Shown: positions 8,081 to 17,732, counted from the stretch's first letter. The stretch: DNA of 64,000 nt from Marinilabiliales bacterium (GCA_003512955.1 DOTG01000040.1:191677-255676), one strand, 5' to 3'. Notes: generated from the letters alone by a model not told the origin. Numbers and translations are program-made.

Positions 8081-8437
8081 TTATGTGTTGTTTTTATTAT
8101 TATTTGTCAAGAAAGGAATATATCTGAATGCTATAAACATCAATTTTAGGAAGTTTTTATCAATATGCTTTCCATCATTTTTTAACTGAAATGCTCCAAT
8201 TATAGAAAATAAGAGCATTGTTCCTATTAATGTTATAGGAAAAACATAAAAAGGAAGGATTTTTGCACTTACAGTAAGTAAGGAAATAATTAATATAAAT
8301 AATGTCATATAAAATGAACCAGAAATCCATGGATTATTTTGTCTTTTACTAGGTTTATTAATAACAATATCACCGGACTCAGTGGTATTAATCTTATCAA
8401 CTTTTCCATTATCATGGACATTAATCGTTGTTCCCAT
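8081..8437 (-). CDS. Two-TM protein with N-terminal signalling-like motif
   Basis: A 118-residue protein. Residues 1-30 are polar and glycine/asparagine-rich (INVHDNGKVDKINTTESGD). Two hydrophobic helices follow at about 39-57 (FYMTLFILIISLLTVSA) and 65-83 (VFPITLIGTMLLFSIIG), then a basic tail. The N-terminal motif repeats the C-terminal motif of the upstream gene (INVS..GNVEKIDVTEKGNI). The start overlaps the upstream stop by 17 bases, so the two are probably co-translated. I recognise no family. A membrane effector activated by contact between the two motifs is an inference. Confidence 0.75.
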   Translation of the reverse strand: MGTTINVHDNGKVDKINTTESGDIVINKPSKRQNNPWISGSFYMTLFILIISLLTVSAKILPFYVFPITLIGTMLLFSIIGAFQLKNDGKHIDKNFLKLMFIAFRYIPFLTNNNKNNT

Positions 8438-9578
8438 AATTAATTATATTTCCTTTTTCTGTAACATCTATTTTTTCAACATTGCCACCAGATACATTTA
8501 TTACAACTCCTCCATTCATTATCGTACTAATATTTTTATTGACATATTTATTTTCAAGAGGTTTTATAGCCTCTAAATAGGATTCCAACTCTCCTGGTAA
8601 GGCTATGTCTTCAGATATTAGTGCAATACTTAATAAATCTTTTTGTTCAATCTCATATCTTTCTGTTTTCAATATTTTACTAGTGATATTTTCAAGATAA
8701 TTACTTAATTTCTTTTTTTTATCATCAGTGTTTGTTAGAGTTTCATTAAATTTCTGTATAAGATTAATTATTTTCCTAAGTGTTTCCTTCTCTGCGTTTA
8801 TTCTTAACAAATTCAATCTTAAATTGCGCACAAATTCTCTATCATAATAATACGAATCTAATATTTTAATAATCCAGATACGAATATTGTCATTATTAGG
8901 TAATTGCAACCAATAATGATAAAGTTCTATTTTTTGATTATCATATTTTTTTATCAATTTGGCATGCTTTGGAAGTTGCGAATTGTTTTCATTATCGGAA
9001 TATTCAACAATACATAGTGGTTCACCACAGCTCACCCACCAGCTTTCAATTTGCCCATTTATAAGCGCTTGATGACGAGTAGTTGAATACAAGTAAAGTT
9101 CAGAAAGAGCTTTTCCACAATTACTAATAGTAGAAAATGCTTTAGTGCCTAATAAATTGTTTATTATGACATTAATCGAACAATAATCTAAAAGTAGTTT
9201 ATGGAAGTAGTCCTTGTTTTCTGAAATTGCTAAAAAATAATTCTCAAAACTATTTGAAAAACCAATTTCATATTTAACAAGAAAATTACCATCCGAATTA
9301 ATTCTTCGAAATTCACAATCTGTTGAAAGTATAGCATTATTTTTGAATCGAATCCTATATTTATCGAGGTCTTGAAATCTAATTGCTTTTTCGGCTTGAC
9401 AATATTTTTGTTCTCCACTCCAGTAAACAGAGCCTCCATTTTGCCTTCTTTTAGTAATTCCAATACCTTTCAACATTTTTTTATCCTCTGGTATTGGCCA
9501 ATTTGGAACAGGAATTTTATGGCTTTCTTCAACTAAACATCGTATATCAATTATTGGATGTTGGAATTCAATAAACAT
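8421..9578 (-). CDS. Unknown protein sharing a terminal motif with its neighbour
   Basis: A 385-residue soluble protein. The N-terminal third is beta-rich. A middle segment reads IELYHYWLQLPNNDNIRIWI and then a charged helix, RNLRLNLLRINAEKETLRKI (about residues 245-290). A polar helical region follows, then a C-terminal tail (about 350-385) NVSGGNVEKIDVTEKGNI. The HxW plus LRLNLLRxxAE pattern distantly recalls helical adaptor segments of bacterial conflict proteins (CATRA-like), but I cannot assign it. The tail duplicates the head of the downstream membrane protein. Preceded by element C4. Confidence 0.75.
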   Translation of the reverse strand: MFIEFQHPIIDIRCLVEESHKIPVPNWPIPEDKKMLKGIGITKRRQNGGSVYWSGEQKYCQAEKAIRFQDLDKYRIRFKNNAILSTDCEFRRINSDGNFLVKYEIGFSNSFENYFLAISENKDYFHKLLLDYCSINVIINNLLGTKAFSTISNCGKALSELYLYSTTRHQALINGQIESWWVSCGEPLCIVEYSDNENNSQLPKHAKLIKKYDNQKIELYHYWLQLPNNDNIRIWIIKILDSYYYDREFVRNLRLNLLRINAEKETLRKIINLIQKFNETLTNTDDKKKKLSNYLENITSKILKTERYEIEQKDLLSIALISEDIALPGELESYLEAIKPLENKYVNKNISTIMNGGVVINVSGGNVEKIDVTEKGNIINYGNND

Positions 9579-9780
9579 AAAATATTATTTTAAAAAATGA
9601 AGTTCGTGATAATACACTTCCCCTCCTCCCGTGGGGGTTACCCTAGGGATTTTAGACTTACCAGCCTAATATAACTATAATCTTATAGTTATTCTTTAAG
9701 TGTAATTTATTAACAATAAATCAAAAAAACAAATTTGTCAAATGAAAATTTTAGCACTGTGGCGTATTTTGATAAAATAA

Positions 9781-9918
9781 CACATAACGGTAAGTATATT
9801 CAAAGTAGGCGTTTGCGGACTTCAAACTTATTAAACTGTTATAATTTTGAATCGGGCTACAATCCTTGAATAACCTACTGCCCCGGCAATATTTTATACC
9901 GCGTTAGCAAACGTTATG
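9781..9918 (-). repeat. Palindromic attC-like element (C4)
   Basis: On the minus strand it runs ACATAACGTTTGCTAACGCG with GTATAAAATATTGCCGGGG to TATACTTACCGTTATGTG. The outermost eight bases (ACATAACG/CGTTATGT) are a perfect inverted repeat. The inner part is the same GGTTATTCAAGGATTGTAGC block as the C copies. It starts about 27 bases past the stop at 9945. Nothing else is seen in the 9579-9944 gap. Confidence 0.6.
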
Positions 9919-9944
9919 TTTTATTATTATCATATTCCTAACTA

Positions 9945-10286
9945 TCAATTAATCTTTGGCTCTAAAAAAACAGTATCTCCAATTAATACAGGTTGTTGAT
10001 CGCTATAAATTATATGTTTTTCAAATCCATCTTTACTGAATTCAGCTTGTCCTGTATGCTTATTGATATAACCGCTCCAACTTATATTAAACTGACCTGT
10101 TGAATCTGTCAGTTGTTCATCAAAAAGCTTATCATCAATAAATAATCTACAGAAAACACTATCAAGTGGCATTTTATCGTTTAAAGATACTACAACTCCC
10201 ATATAACCATAAGCCCCTTCCTCGTTGCATGAAATAATGCTGATTATAAGTAATAACCCCATCATTTTTAATAATAGTTTTCTCAT
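9945..10286 (-). CDS. Small lipoprotein with a beta-sandwich (carboxypeptidase-regulatory-like) domain
   Basis: A 113-residue protein with an SPII signal (MGLLLIISIISC, lipobox IISC near residue 20). The mature part reads VVVSLNDKMPLDSVFCRLFI, then LTDSTGQFNISW and a strand ending IGDTVFLEPK, the pattern of a transthyretin/CarboxypepD_reg-like sandwich. The ATG overlaps the stop of the T9SS-tail fragment (ATGA), so it may once have been translationally coupled to that lost gene. Function unknown. Confidence 0.65.
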   Translation of the reverse strand: MRKLLLKMMGLLLIISIISCNEEGAYGYMGVVVSLNDKMPLDSVFCRLFIDDKLFDEQLTDSTGQFNISWSGYINKHTGQAEFSKDGFEKHIIYSDQQPVLIGDTVFLEPKIN

Positions 10287-10417
10287 TTTTTTATCAGTTT
10301 ACCGTAAAACATTTCATTATCAATGTCTATTTTATAAAAATAAATACCTGCTTTTAAATCTGTTAAATTGTAATAATTATCTAAACACCCAGCAGGATAA
10401 ACTTGGTCAGACAATAT
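10283..10417 (-). pseudogene. Beheaded T9SS C-terminal sorting domain
   Basis: A 45-codon frame without a start, bounded upstream by TGA (10418-10420), ends NYYNLTDLKAGIYFYKIDID followed by NEMFYGKLIKK-stop. This is the typical end of a type A sorting domain. The secreted protein it belonged to is gone; element C2 lies about 40 bases upstream and may be the recombination point. Confidence 0.6.
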
Positions 10418-10459
10418 TCATATCTTAATTTTCAATGTTAGTACTGTCGCTCCAGCTTT

Positions 10460-10725
10460 GCGCACAACTCTTGTATAAATTAAATCTATATGAAATTATC
10501 TTTAATATATTTTCTCCCTTCAAAACCCCCACCATCCTCCACTTTCGTTTTGGGCAGCGGTATTGTATTTTAAATAACCTGTAAAAACGTTTAACAGTTA
10601 CGCCGGGGTTCCGGGGGTGGCAGACTATATGGCAATTTTCAATCAAACTGTTATAATTTTGAATCGGGCTGCAACCCTTGAATAACCTAATATCCCGGCA
10701 ATTTTTTATACCGCTTGACGGCTCG
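10460..10725 (-). repeat. Long spacer repeat (element C2)
   Basis: A second copy of the element at 7828-8080, with the same order of blocks. The left arm reads GTATAAAAAATTGCCGGG, the middle carries the CCACCCCCGGAACCCCGG word, and the right end reads ATACAAGAGTTGTGCGC. It sits between a beheaded FISUMP domain and a beheaded T9SS tail. Confidence 0.75.
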
Positions 10726-10735
10726 TTGTTTCTTT

Positions 10736-11137
10736 TCATTCTTTAATGCAACGGACACTATATCCTGTTGATTTATAATTATCATAAACATCAGGCTTAA
10801 TCGCACTTGCATGGCTATAGCTTAACTCAATTGCTGTATATTCGTTATCAGTCCACTCTGTAACAGACCAAAAATATCCCTGTTCTCCGAAAAATTTATA
10901 TTGGCCATCTGGCTTTCGTAATCCACCGGACAAGGCTGAAAACCCACTACTATTGGTTGCTCCGCTATTAGGGCTTTTCCAATCTATAATTCCATTTTCT
11001 TTAAGTTTGCCTCCTGCAACTATGGTTCCCCCAAGATAATCAATGAAGGTCTGCCAATCACTGTCATTTGGTACTCGCCAACCTTCTGGAGCAAGCTTCC
11101 TAACATCATTTACCGTATAGTTGTTATATAATAAACA
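10736..11137 (-). pseudogene. Truncated FISUMP-domain protein
   Basis: An open frame of 133 residues without a credible start (a TAG lies at 11138-11140) reads VNDVRKLAPEGWRVPNDSDW, then YLGGTIVAGGKLKENGIIDW, PNSGATNSSGFSALSGGLRK, YFWSVTEW and YSVRCIKE-stop. This is the C-terminal two-thirds of a Fibrobacter-succinogenes-major-paralogous (FISUMP) domain, usually part of a secreted lipoprotein. The signal peptide and first strands are missing. An internal ATG at 10933 would give only 65 residues. It lies 22 bases after the giant NTPase gene. Confidence 0.7.
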
Positions 11138-11159
11138 CTAACTTTAATTTAAAGGTTTA

Positions 11160-14100
11160 TTAATTGGAATCCTGTTTTGTCTTCAAATTATCTTCATTTC
11201 TAATTTCATTTTGAAGATTGTTTTTTTCAGTTTCTGGGTACCAGCAGTTATCTTTTAAATAATACCCGGGGTGGTATAAACTTGACACTTTTGTCAATTT
11301 CTTTAATTTCTTTATTTTATCTTCATCAACTCCCAAATTAATTTTGTATCGCTCGATGGCTGCATGAAAATGATACATTTCATCATTGAAGTCATCATTT
11401 AAATAATACATATTCTCTATTAAGTTTCTATAAGCTTGCCCCTGTTGATGGGTATATTTCATATCATACCAACTGGTAATAGCTTTTTCTGCTAAATAGG
11501 TTGGCGAAACAAAATGAAAGTTATCCGGTTCAATTAATTTCTCAATTATTTCCTCTATCTGTCTTTTTTGCTTATTTAATCCTTTATCATCAAATAGTGT
11601 AAGATAAATACTCCATTTCCAGAAATTAAAGTAAGTTTCGGCAAGAAGCGAATGATTTACACTATAGGATTGATCGAAAGTATTACTGATTTTAATAATC
11701 TCATTGCAACAAAAAATAGAATCCGAAATAAGGTACAGTATATTTGCCTGAATTAATTCATTTTCAATATTATGATCCTGATTTATTAATTTTTCTGCAA
11801 TTTCGTTAAATTTTTCTCTATGTTTATTTCCTTCTAATTTTGTAAGGTCAATACCATTAATTATTGAGGAATTCAATAATATTAACCAATTCATTTTTTC
11901 ACGAAATCTTAAACTTTGTATCCGATTGTACATATTTGTACATAAGGTGTAAGGAGACACCAAGTGATAAAGGTTTAAAAACTTATCATTTGAATCTTTC
12001 AATGATTCAGAAATAATATCTTTTATTTTCCCAAGATTAATTATAATCTCATTCCGTATTAAATTTATTTCTTCAATATCAGTATTTACAGAGGTTTTTT
12101 TAATTGAAATATTTTGCTTAACAGAAGGTCTTTTATCTGAATTTTCACGTAAATCATTTTTTTCTTTGTTTGATTCTTTGGAGTCGTCAAATGTTTTTTT
12201 ATTTAAATTTTTTGGTTCAGCAAAAATTGATTTAAATAACTGTACTTCATATATATGGGTATGATCATATGAACAATAAATATATTTTATTGCTCTATTT
12301 GCAATTTGATCAATAATTGGAGTTTCATTATTATTTAAGAATATTTTTTCAGCAATTCCCTTATGATTTTCAATATAAGTATTTAAAAACTGCAAAATAT
12401 TTAAATATTGATTGGCTGCACTTTGATGATCATTTGATATTCGATAAAAATAGGCTGATGAAATGTAATTGATAATGATCAAATCGGCTTTTTTTACCTC
12501 AACTCTAGTAATTTCTTCTATAATTTCATTTAATTCTTTATCATCGGTAAAGTATTTTTCTAATATAAACCAAAAATTACTACTGAAACCCTCATTTTTA
12601 TCTAAACAACTAAGAAAGACATTGCCAATGTTACTTAAAAGCTTGGCAAATTGTCTATACTCAGTATTTGTTAAAACATATTCATTTTTATTTTTTATTA
12701 CTTCTACAATTGAACTAATATACCGACTTATGTCAAATAAATGTTCTTTAGGTTTATCTGTAAATATTTGTTCAATTCCAAGTTTGGTAACAAATAAGTT
12801 AAAACAATCAAGATATTTTAAACATGCCGCACATGGTCTAGGGTTTTTATCGGTTTCATTATTTTTTTTACAATCATAAGAGCATAACCCATGAATACAT
12901 GTAGAATGATAATTGATGTTTTTATAATACAACAGATTCCCAACATTTTTCCATAATTCTATCTCAATCGGATTGCTTTTTTCATTATTACTAATTTCTT
13001 CATGATTTCTATTTTCACTACAAAAATGCTCTTTAAAGTAAACATTTCGTTTTAATACATCAAGTAACCGATCAAAATCTTTATAGATAGATGCTAAATC
13101 GACTTTTGTAATACCATTAATAGTTAATTTTTCAATTAAATACAATTTTGCAATTAAAGGTTGATATAAATAATTAACATTTTCTAAAAGTGAATTTGTA
13201 AGTTCCTTTTGTGAATAAATGGATTGGGTTCTTAACCATCTAAGAATTTTGTCTGCAATTTCACTATAGGTCAAAAAAGCACTATCGTATGTTTTTCTTT
13301 TTTCAAGGGCATAGCCTAACTTTAACATATTTCGCGTTAAAAGAGTTAGTTGTGTTAAACTTAATTGATCAACAGGTTTTGAACGCAATGATTGAATTGC
13401 TTCCAGATAATAGGTAATGGCTTCACCAAAATCTCCATCGTAAAAACACAAATCACCCAGCGTTAAATTAATTGAAGAAACCGAATAAATGTAATTTCCC
13501 CTTTCTTTATCATTAATACCATTAACTCCATTAATCTCATTTAATTTCAGTAATTGTTCCTTGTAATGTTGTTTAACAATTAAAGATTCATCTAGTGAAA
13601 AATTAAAGTTTGCTGACGATTCTTCTGAAATATGTGAAAGAAACAAAAGTTCCTGTGAAATCCGCTTCGAGAATTTGAAATCGTAAATACCATTTATTAT
13701 TTCCTTTATTTGAGTTGTACTCATAAAATTTAACAACCTACCCAGGAAATCACGCAACTCAGGATTTTTATTAATATCTATCATTTCTGGCGTCGCTTCT
13801 AAATCGCGCCAAGAGAAGGAATTACGATGGAATTTAAATAAATGATTATGTAAGAAAGAAGCTGAAACTATAAGTTTATCACCATAATTCCGTATCGATC
13901 TATTAATGGTATAATTGAAAGGAGATATCAGGTAGTTTATAAAACCTAATTTATATTGGTCATAATAATCAAAAAATAAAAATAATTTTTTTGATTCTTT
14001 ATCACCCACAAAAATACTCCTGGTTTGAGGATTATCCATATTCTCCAGAGAACGGACATGATCCTCAAAAAAGGCTTTAATTTTACTGGGAGCTCCGGCA

Positions 14101-16874
14101 CTTTGATGATTTAAATAAACAATAAATTGATGCAATAAATATATTACTTTCTCCCTTTCAATTGAGTTCAATTCAGTATGTTGCTTTTGCAAGTAATAAT
14201 TATAATTATTTAAGTTAAAAATACTTGAATAATTAGTAGGTAATAAGAAACTACAAACATATTGTTCCGTTCTGCCAGTAATGTGCTCAATATCAAAGGT
14301 AGTATTATCTGAATAAAAACTTTTTATATAAAAAATATCATGAAATATGCTGCCTAATCGGAAATTACGGTCCGAAACATCTGCTAACGAAGCATCGTAC
14401 ATCTCGCGTCCTGCAATAAAAATAAATTTCGATTGCGCTGTCGATAAAAAATATTTCAAATTTGAGAGTAAACCCATTACCGCCTGCAACCTTGTGCGGA
14501 TAGCCTGGGGCGAGTATAAAACGTGTTTTTCGTTTTCTTTTTCAATAACTGGTTCAATCTTATCAAGTTCATCAAATACAATTACAAATTGCGAGCGATA
14601 ACTAAAAAAAGGTAAATGGTTTATATCATTGATAACTTCTATCAGGTATTTTTCAATCTCACGTTCATCGGCTTTGGTATATTGCCTGTTTTTTCTGAAA
14701 CTAAAACCAAAAATTGTTTTATTAACCTGTCCTAGATTAGCATCTTTACCTAGAGTAATATTTGAATCAATCAAATCATTCAAGAAGTCCAGTTTTTTAT
14801 TTACCGATCGCAGGGTGGGTCTGTTAAAATTAACAAGGCGGTTAAACAGCTTAAATAAAAAATAAAATATTATGATATAAAAAAAATAAAAATAATCGGT
14901 GTGCAATGGAAGTAAATTTATTTTTTCACGCTTTGGCAATTTTGGTAAAATATCCCTTACACAATTATATCCCTGATAAATCGAATAATCAAGAAAGTTA
15001 GAAATACCAATTACTTTCTTTTGAATATCTGGCAGTTCCGAGTAATGTATTTTTAGTTCAACTATTTGATTTAATTGATATAAAAAATAGATATCTAATA
15101 AATTCTGATTTAAATTAAAATCCTGATGGTCTATTAAATAACTAATTAAATCAACAAATTCAGCACTAGAAATCTGTTTAAGTTTTATACTATCTGATTT
15201 TATTGTGAAATTCGGATAGTTTATTTCATTTTTCATTTTTCTCTGCTGATTAATTAAAGAATCAATTAGATTATCCCTTAATACTTTTGAGGAAAACAGA
15301 CTATATGCATTTTTGTCATCGAAATCAAAATTTGACAAAAAATCTTTTGCCATTTTAATTTTATCATATAAATAAGGTGATATCTGTTTTTGAAAAATAG
15401 TGTCTTCATTGTAAATCGAGATAAAAGCATTAATGATTTTTTCAATAACATTAATGTCTTTTAATATATTATTATTCTTAGAGTTAGAATTTGTTTGGTT
15501 TTCTAAATGAGTTTTAATCTTTTGAAAATCCACCTTTGATATAAATACCTTTTGTAAATATAATTTTGTTGAGAAGAGTACAATTGATTTATTATTTATA
15601 ATAGTATTTAAACTATCAGAACCTATATTCTGTATCTCATCAATATTTAAATATTGAATTAAATAATTATCAAAATATTTAAGATAATTTAAAACTGAAT
15701 CTATTGATTCTTGATTTTTTAAAATTGTCTGATTATATAAAAAATAATTTTCTGCGGTATATTTTGAATCAGTTTCAAGTTTTTCTACTAAGACCTTTAA
15801 CATATTTGTTGTATCGTATAAATACACATCATGTTGCGATGGAAAATAAACTTCCATTTTAAGGGCATTCTTCAAAAATTTATTTGCCGTTTTAGCTGTT
15901 TTTGTGTTGTATACTATTGATGTAAATAGTATTATACATAATAGGGTAAAAAACCACAATAACTTATTAATTGAAAAAACTCGCCGGTGCTGTTCGAAAC
16001 CTGATTTTATGTTTCGTGCAATAAGTCTTAAAATATTAATTTCCTTCAGGTTGGAATAACCTAAATTCAAATTGATAATTATTGTCGATGAATGATTTAC
16101 AAAGTTCTTAATGGGTTTTATCAACAAATTTTTGCTTTTTTGTTTTTTTTCTGAACTTTTCGTTTCGTGCTTCAGATATTTTCTGGAATGAATTATTATT
16201 ATAAAAATAATAAGTGAAGTATAACTAAAAAAAAGAGTATAAAATAAATATTTAAAATCATCAATTTCCCGATAAAACGCGATTATGGCATATAATAAAA
16301 TTGAAATTGTATTAATAAAACTTAATATTATCAAATGCTCAAGCAATATTTTATGCTTCAAATTATTAAGCTTTGTTCTGGAGTCAGAAAGTATTTCTAA
16401 AATATTAGTCCAATGCTTATTGAATGAACGATATAATACAAAAAGAATAATGGTAAATATGGAATAAATTAAAGAAAGAATCCAATTATAATGAATTGAT
16501 ATTTTATGAATTGTAACTACTGAAAGTAATGTAATTAAAAAAGCAATAAAAACAATAAATAACCAATGTTTTAAATGAAATACCAAATCATTCGGGCAGA
16601 ATAAATCACTCAGCACTTTTTTAACAAAACTTGTTTTTCCCATTCCACGATAACCGGTAACTAAATAAATTCCCGATTTTTTTGAACTATCTGTAAGTGT
16701 AGATTTGAATTTCTCCAATTCACGTTCACGTCCGATAAAATTATCATTAGAATTAAAGTCCTCTGATGTTCCATGCGAGAATGAATAATTATGCAATTCG
16801 ATAAATACTCTTTTTAATTTAGCTGAATGGCTTTTGAAAGGTTCTTTTTCTAAGGGGTTATTTTGATTACTCAT
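11160..16874 (-). CDS. Giant KAP-like membrane P-loop NTPase with helical repeats
   Basis: A 1904-residue protein. FIGRERELEKF (46-56) and Walker A GYRGMGKTS (74-82) open an NTPase domain. TM helices are predicted at about 104-122, 131-148, 181-200, 209-229, 305-322 and 661-677, then Walker B FVIVFDELDKIEP (763-775). The even TM number puts both Walker motifs inside and residues 323-660 outside. KAP NTPases are known for TM insertions in the P-loop domain, but this one is very large. Residues about 1100-1900 look TPR-like, with a cysteine cluster (about 1320-1360: CIHGLCSYDC, CAACLKYLDC). Very AT-rich. A phage-defence or membrane-sensor role is inferred from its neighbours. Confidence 0.8.
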   Translation of the reverse strand: MSNQNNPLEKEPFKSHSAKLKRVFIELHNYSFSHGTSEDFNSNDNFIGRERELEKFKSTLTDSSKKSGIYLVTGYRGMGKTSFVKKVLSDLFCPNDLVFHLKHWLFIVFIAFLITLLSVVTIHKISIHYNWILSLIYSIFTIILFVLYRSFNKHWTNILEILSDSRTKLNNLKHKILLEHLIILSFINTISILLYAIIAFYREIDDFKYLFYTLFFSYTSLIIFIIIIHSRKYLKHETKSSEKKQKSKNLLIKPIKNFVNHSSTIIINLNLGYSNLKEINILRLIARNIKSGFEQHRRVFSINKLLWFFTLLCIILFTSIVYNTKTAKTANKFLKNALKMEVYFPSQHDVYLYDTTNMLKVLVEKLETDSKYTAENYFLYNQTILKNQESIDSVLNYLKYFDNYLIQYLNIDEIQNIGSDSLNTIINNKSIVLFSTKLYLQKVFISKVDFQKIKTHLENQTNSNSKNNNILKDINVIEKIINAFISIYNEDTIFQKQISPYLYDKIKMAKDFLSNFDFDDKNAYSLFSSKVLRDNLIDSLINQQRKMKNEINYPNFTIKSDSIKLKQISSAEFVDLISYLIDHQDFNLNQNLLDIYFLYQLNQIVELKIHYSELPDIQKKVIGISNFLDYSIYQGYNCVRDILPKLPKREKINLLPLHTDYFYFFYIIIFYFLFKLFNRLVNFNRPTLRSVNKKLDFLNDLIDSNITLGKDANLGQVNKTIFGFSFRKNRQYTKADEREIEKYLIEVINDINHLPFFSYRSQFVIVFDELDKIEPVIEKENEKHVLYSPQAIRTRLQAVMGLLSNLKYFLSTAQSKFIFIAGREMYDASLADVSDRNFRLGSIFHDIFYIKSFYSDNTTFDIEHITGRTEQYVCSFLLPTNYSSIFNLNNYNYYLQKQHTELNSIEREKVIYLLHQFIVYLNHQSAGAPSKIKAFFEDHVRSLENMDNPQTRSIFVGDKESKKLFLFFDYYDQYKLGFINYLISPFNYTINRSIRNYGDKLIVSASFLHNHLFKFHRNSFSWRDLEATPEMIDINKNPELRDFLGRLLNFMSTTQIKEIINGIYDFKFSKRISQELLFLSHISEESSANFNFSLDESLIVKQHYKEQLLKLNEINGVNGINDKERGNYIYSVSSINLTLGDLCFYDGDFGEAITYYLEAIQSLRSKPVDQLSLTQLTLLTRNMLKLGYALEKRKTYDSAFLTYSEIADKILRWLRTQSIYSQKELTNSLLENVNYLYQPLIAKLYLIEKLTINGITKVDLASIYKDFDRLLDVLKRNVYFKEHFCSENRNHEEISNNEKSNPIEIELWKNVGNLLYYKNINYHSTCIHGLCSYDCKKNNETDKNPRPCAACLKYLDCFNLFVTKLGIEQIFTDKPKEHLFDISRYISSIVEVIKNKNEYVLTNTEYRQFAKLLSNIGNVFLSCLDKNEGFSSNFWFILEKYFTDDKELNEIIEEITRVEVKKADLIIINYISSAYFYRISNDHQSAANQYLNILQFLNTYIENHKGIAEKIFLNNNETPIIDQIANRAIKYIYCSYDHTHIYEVQLFKSIFAEPKNLNKKTFDDSKESNKEKNDLRENSDKRPSVKQNISIKKTSVNTDIEEINLIRNEIIINLGKIKDIISESLKDSNDKFLNLYHLVSPYTLCTNMYNRIQSLRFREKMNWLILLNSSIINGIDLTKLEGNKHREKFNEIAEKLINQDHNIENELIQANILYLISDSIFCCNEIIKISNTFDQSYSVNHSLLAETYFNFWKWSIYLTLFDDKGLNKQKRQIEEIIEKLIEPDNFHFVSPTYLAEKAITSWYDMKYTHQQGQAYRNLIENMYYLNDDFNDEMYHFHAAIERYKINLGVDEDKIKKLKKLTKVSSLYHPGYYLKDNCWYPETEKNNLQNEIRNEDNLKTKQDSN

Positions 16875-17030
16875 AAAATAAAAATTAAAATATTGAGCTA
16901 TAGTAATTTTATTATAATGGGGTATTTTTAAATCGCCTTATCTGTTTAAATTTTATATAACCTGAACTCTTTATAAATTTAATTTCAAAATCCTGTTTAT
17001 TTTATACACATTTCCCTTTTTGCCCGGTTA

Positions 17031-17681
17031 TCAGAGTTTTAGCATCCATAAAACAAACCAGGCCACAAGCCCGAGGATACCCGCATAGAATACCTGCTTA
17101 CCAGTTTTACGGGTTTTGGTATCGTACGCGTACACTTTTTCGCCGGTGGGGATGATTTTCTTAAACTGGTAATGGTGGTACCCGATAAAAATACCCAAAA
17201 GCCCGCCCAAAAGGGTACAGATGAATCCAAAGACCAACCAGCCGGTACGACCCTTTTCGGGTTGGCGCAACCGGGCAATTCTTTTGTTTTTTAGTTCCTG
17301 TACTTTTTCATCGGTAACGGGGGTTCCCCGGGCATTTAATAGTTTTTGAGCCAAAAGTACATCTTCCCTGCTCCACTCATCGAAGCGCTCAAGAATTTCA
17401 AACAGTTCGGCATCGGTAAATTCAAATAAATAGTAATCGGAATCTAACTTTTCGATATTTTCGGTAGCGGCCTGGTTTAACAGTTGGTCCACCTTCTCAA
17501 AATCGGCAGGTTTTATTTTAATGGCTAAGATATCGGCCTTGTCATCTTTGCCGGTATAGGTCACGAGGGGCGGTTCGGGTATGGGCTCCAGCAGATAGTT
17601 TATGGCATGTTGCTTTAGCAGTTCAATAAGTTCACCGGCCTCTTCGGTGGTTTTACATTTTGAATAGGTTACCAGTTCCAT
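17031..17681 (-). CDS. DUF2007-like protein with two C-terminal TM helices
   Basis: A 216-residue protein. Residues 1-80 resemble the small DUF2007 (putative signal-transducing) fold: a strand LVTYSKCKTTEEAGELIELL, then AINYLLEPIP. A helical linker follows, and two membrane helices lie at about 147-166 (LVFGFICTLLGGLLGIFIG) and 198-214 (GILGLVAWFVLWML). Its base composition is closer to the core genes than to the AT-rich NTPase beside it. Spacing is 156 bases to the NTPase start and 51 bases to the AbiH-like stop. Whether it belongs to the same transcript is open. Confidence 0.65.
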   Translation of the reverse strand: MELVTYSKCKTTEEAGELIELLKQHAINYLLEPIPEPPLVTYTGKDDKADILAIKIKPADFEKVDQLLNQAATENIEKLDSDYYLFEFTDAELFEILERFDEWSREDVLLAQKLLNARGTPVTDEKVQELKNKRIARLRQPEKGRTGWLVFGFICTLLGGLLGIFIGYHHYQFKKIIPTGEKVYAYDTKTRKTGKQVFYAGILGLVAWFVLWMLKL

Positions 17682-17732
17682 CTTTTGAGGGTTTTATAAG
17701 GTTTCTTAAGTGCAAAATTCTGTTTTTATTAC

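Noticed and set aside
10425..10739. 104-residue frame
   Set aside because: It lies wholly in repeat C2 and matches the discarded extension above; it is a by-product of the repeat.
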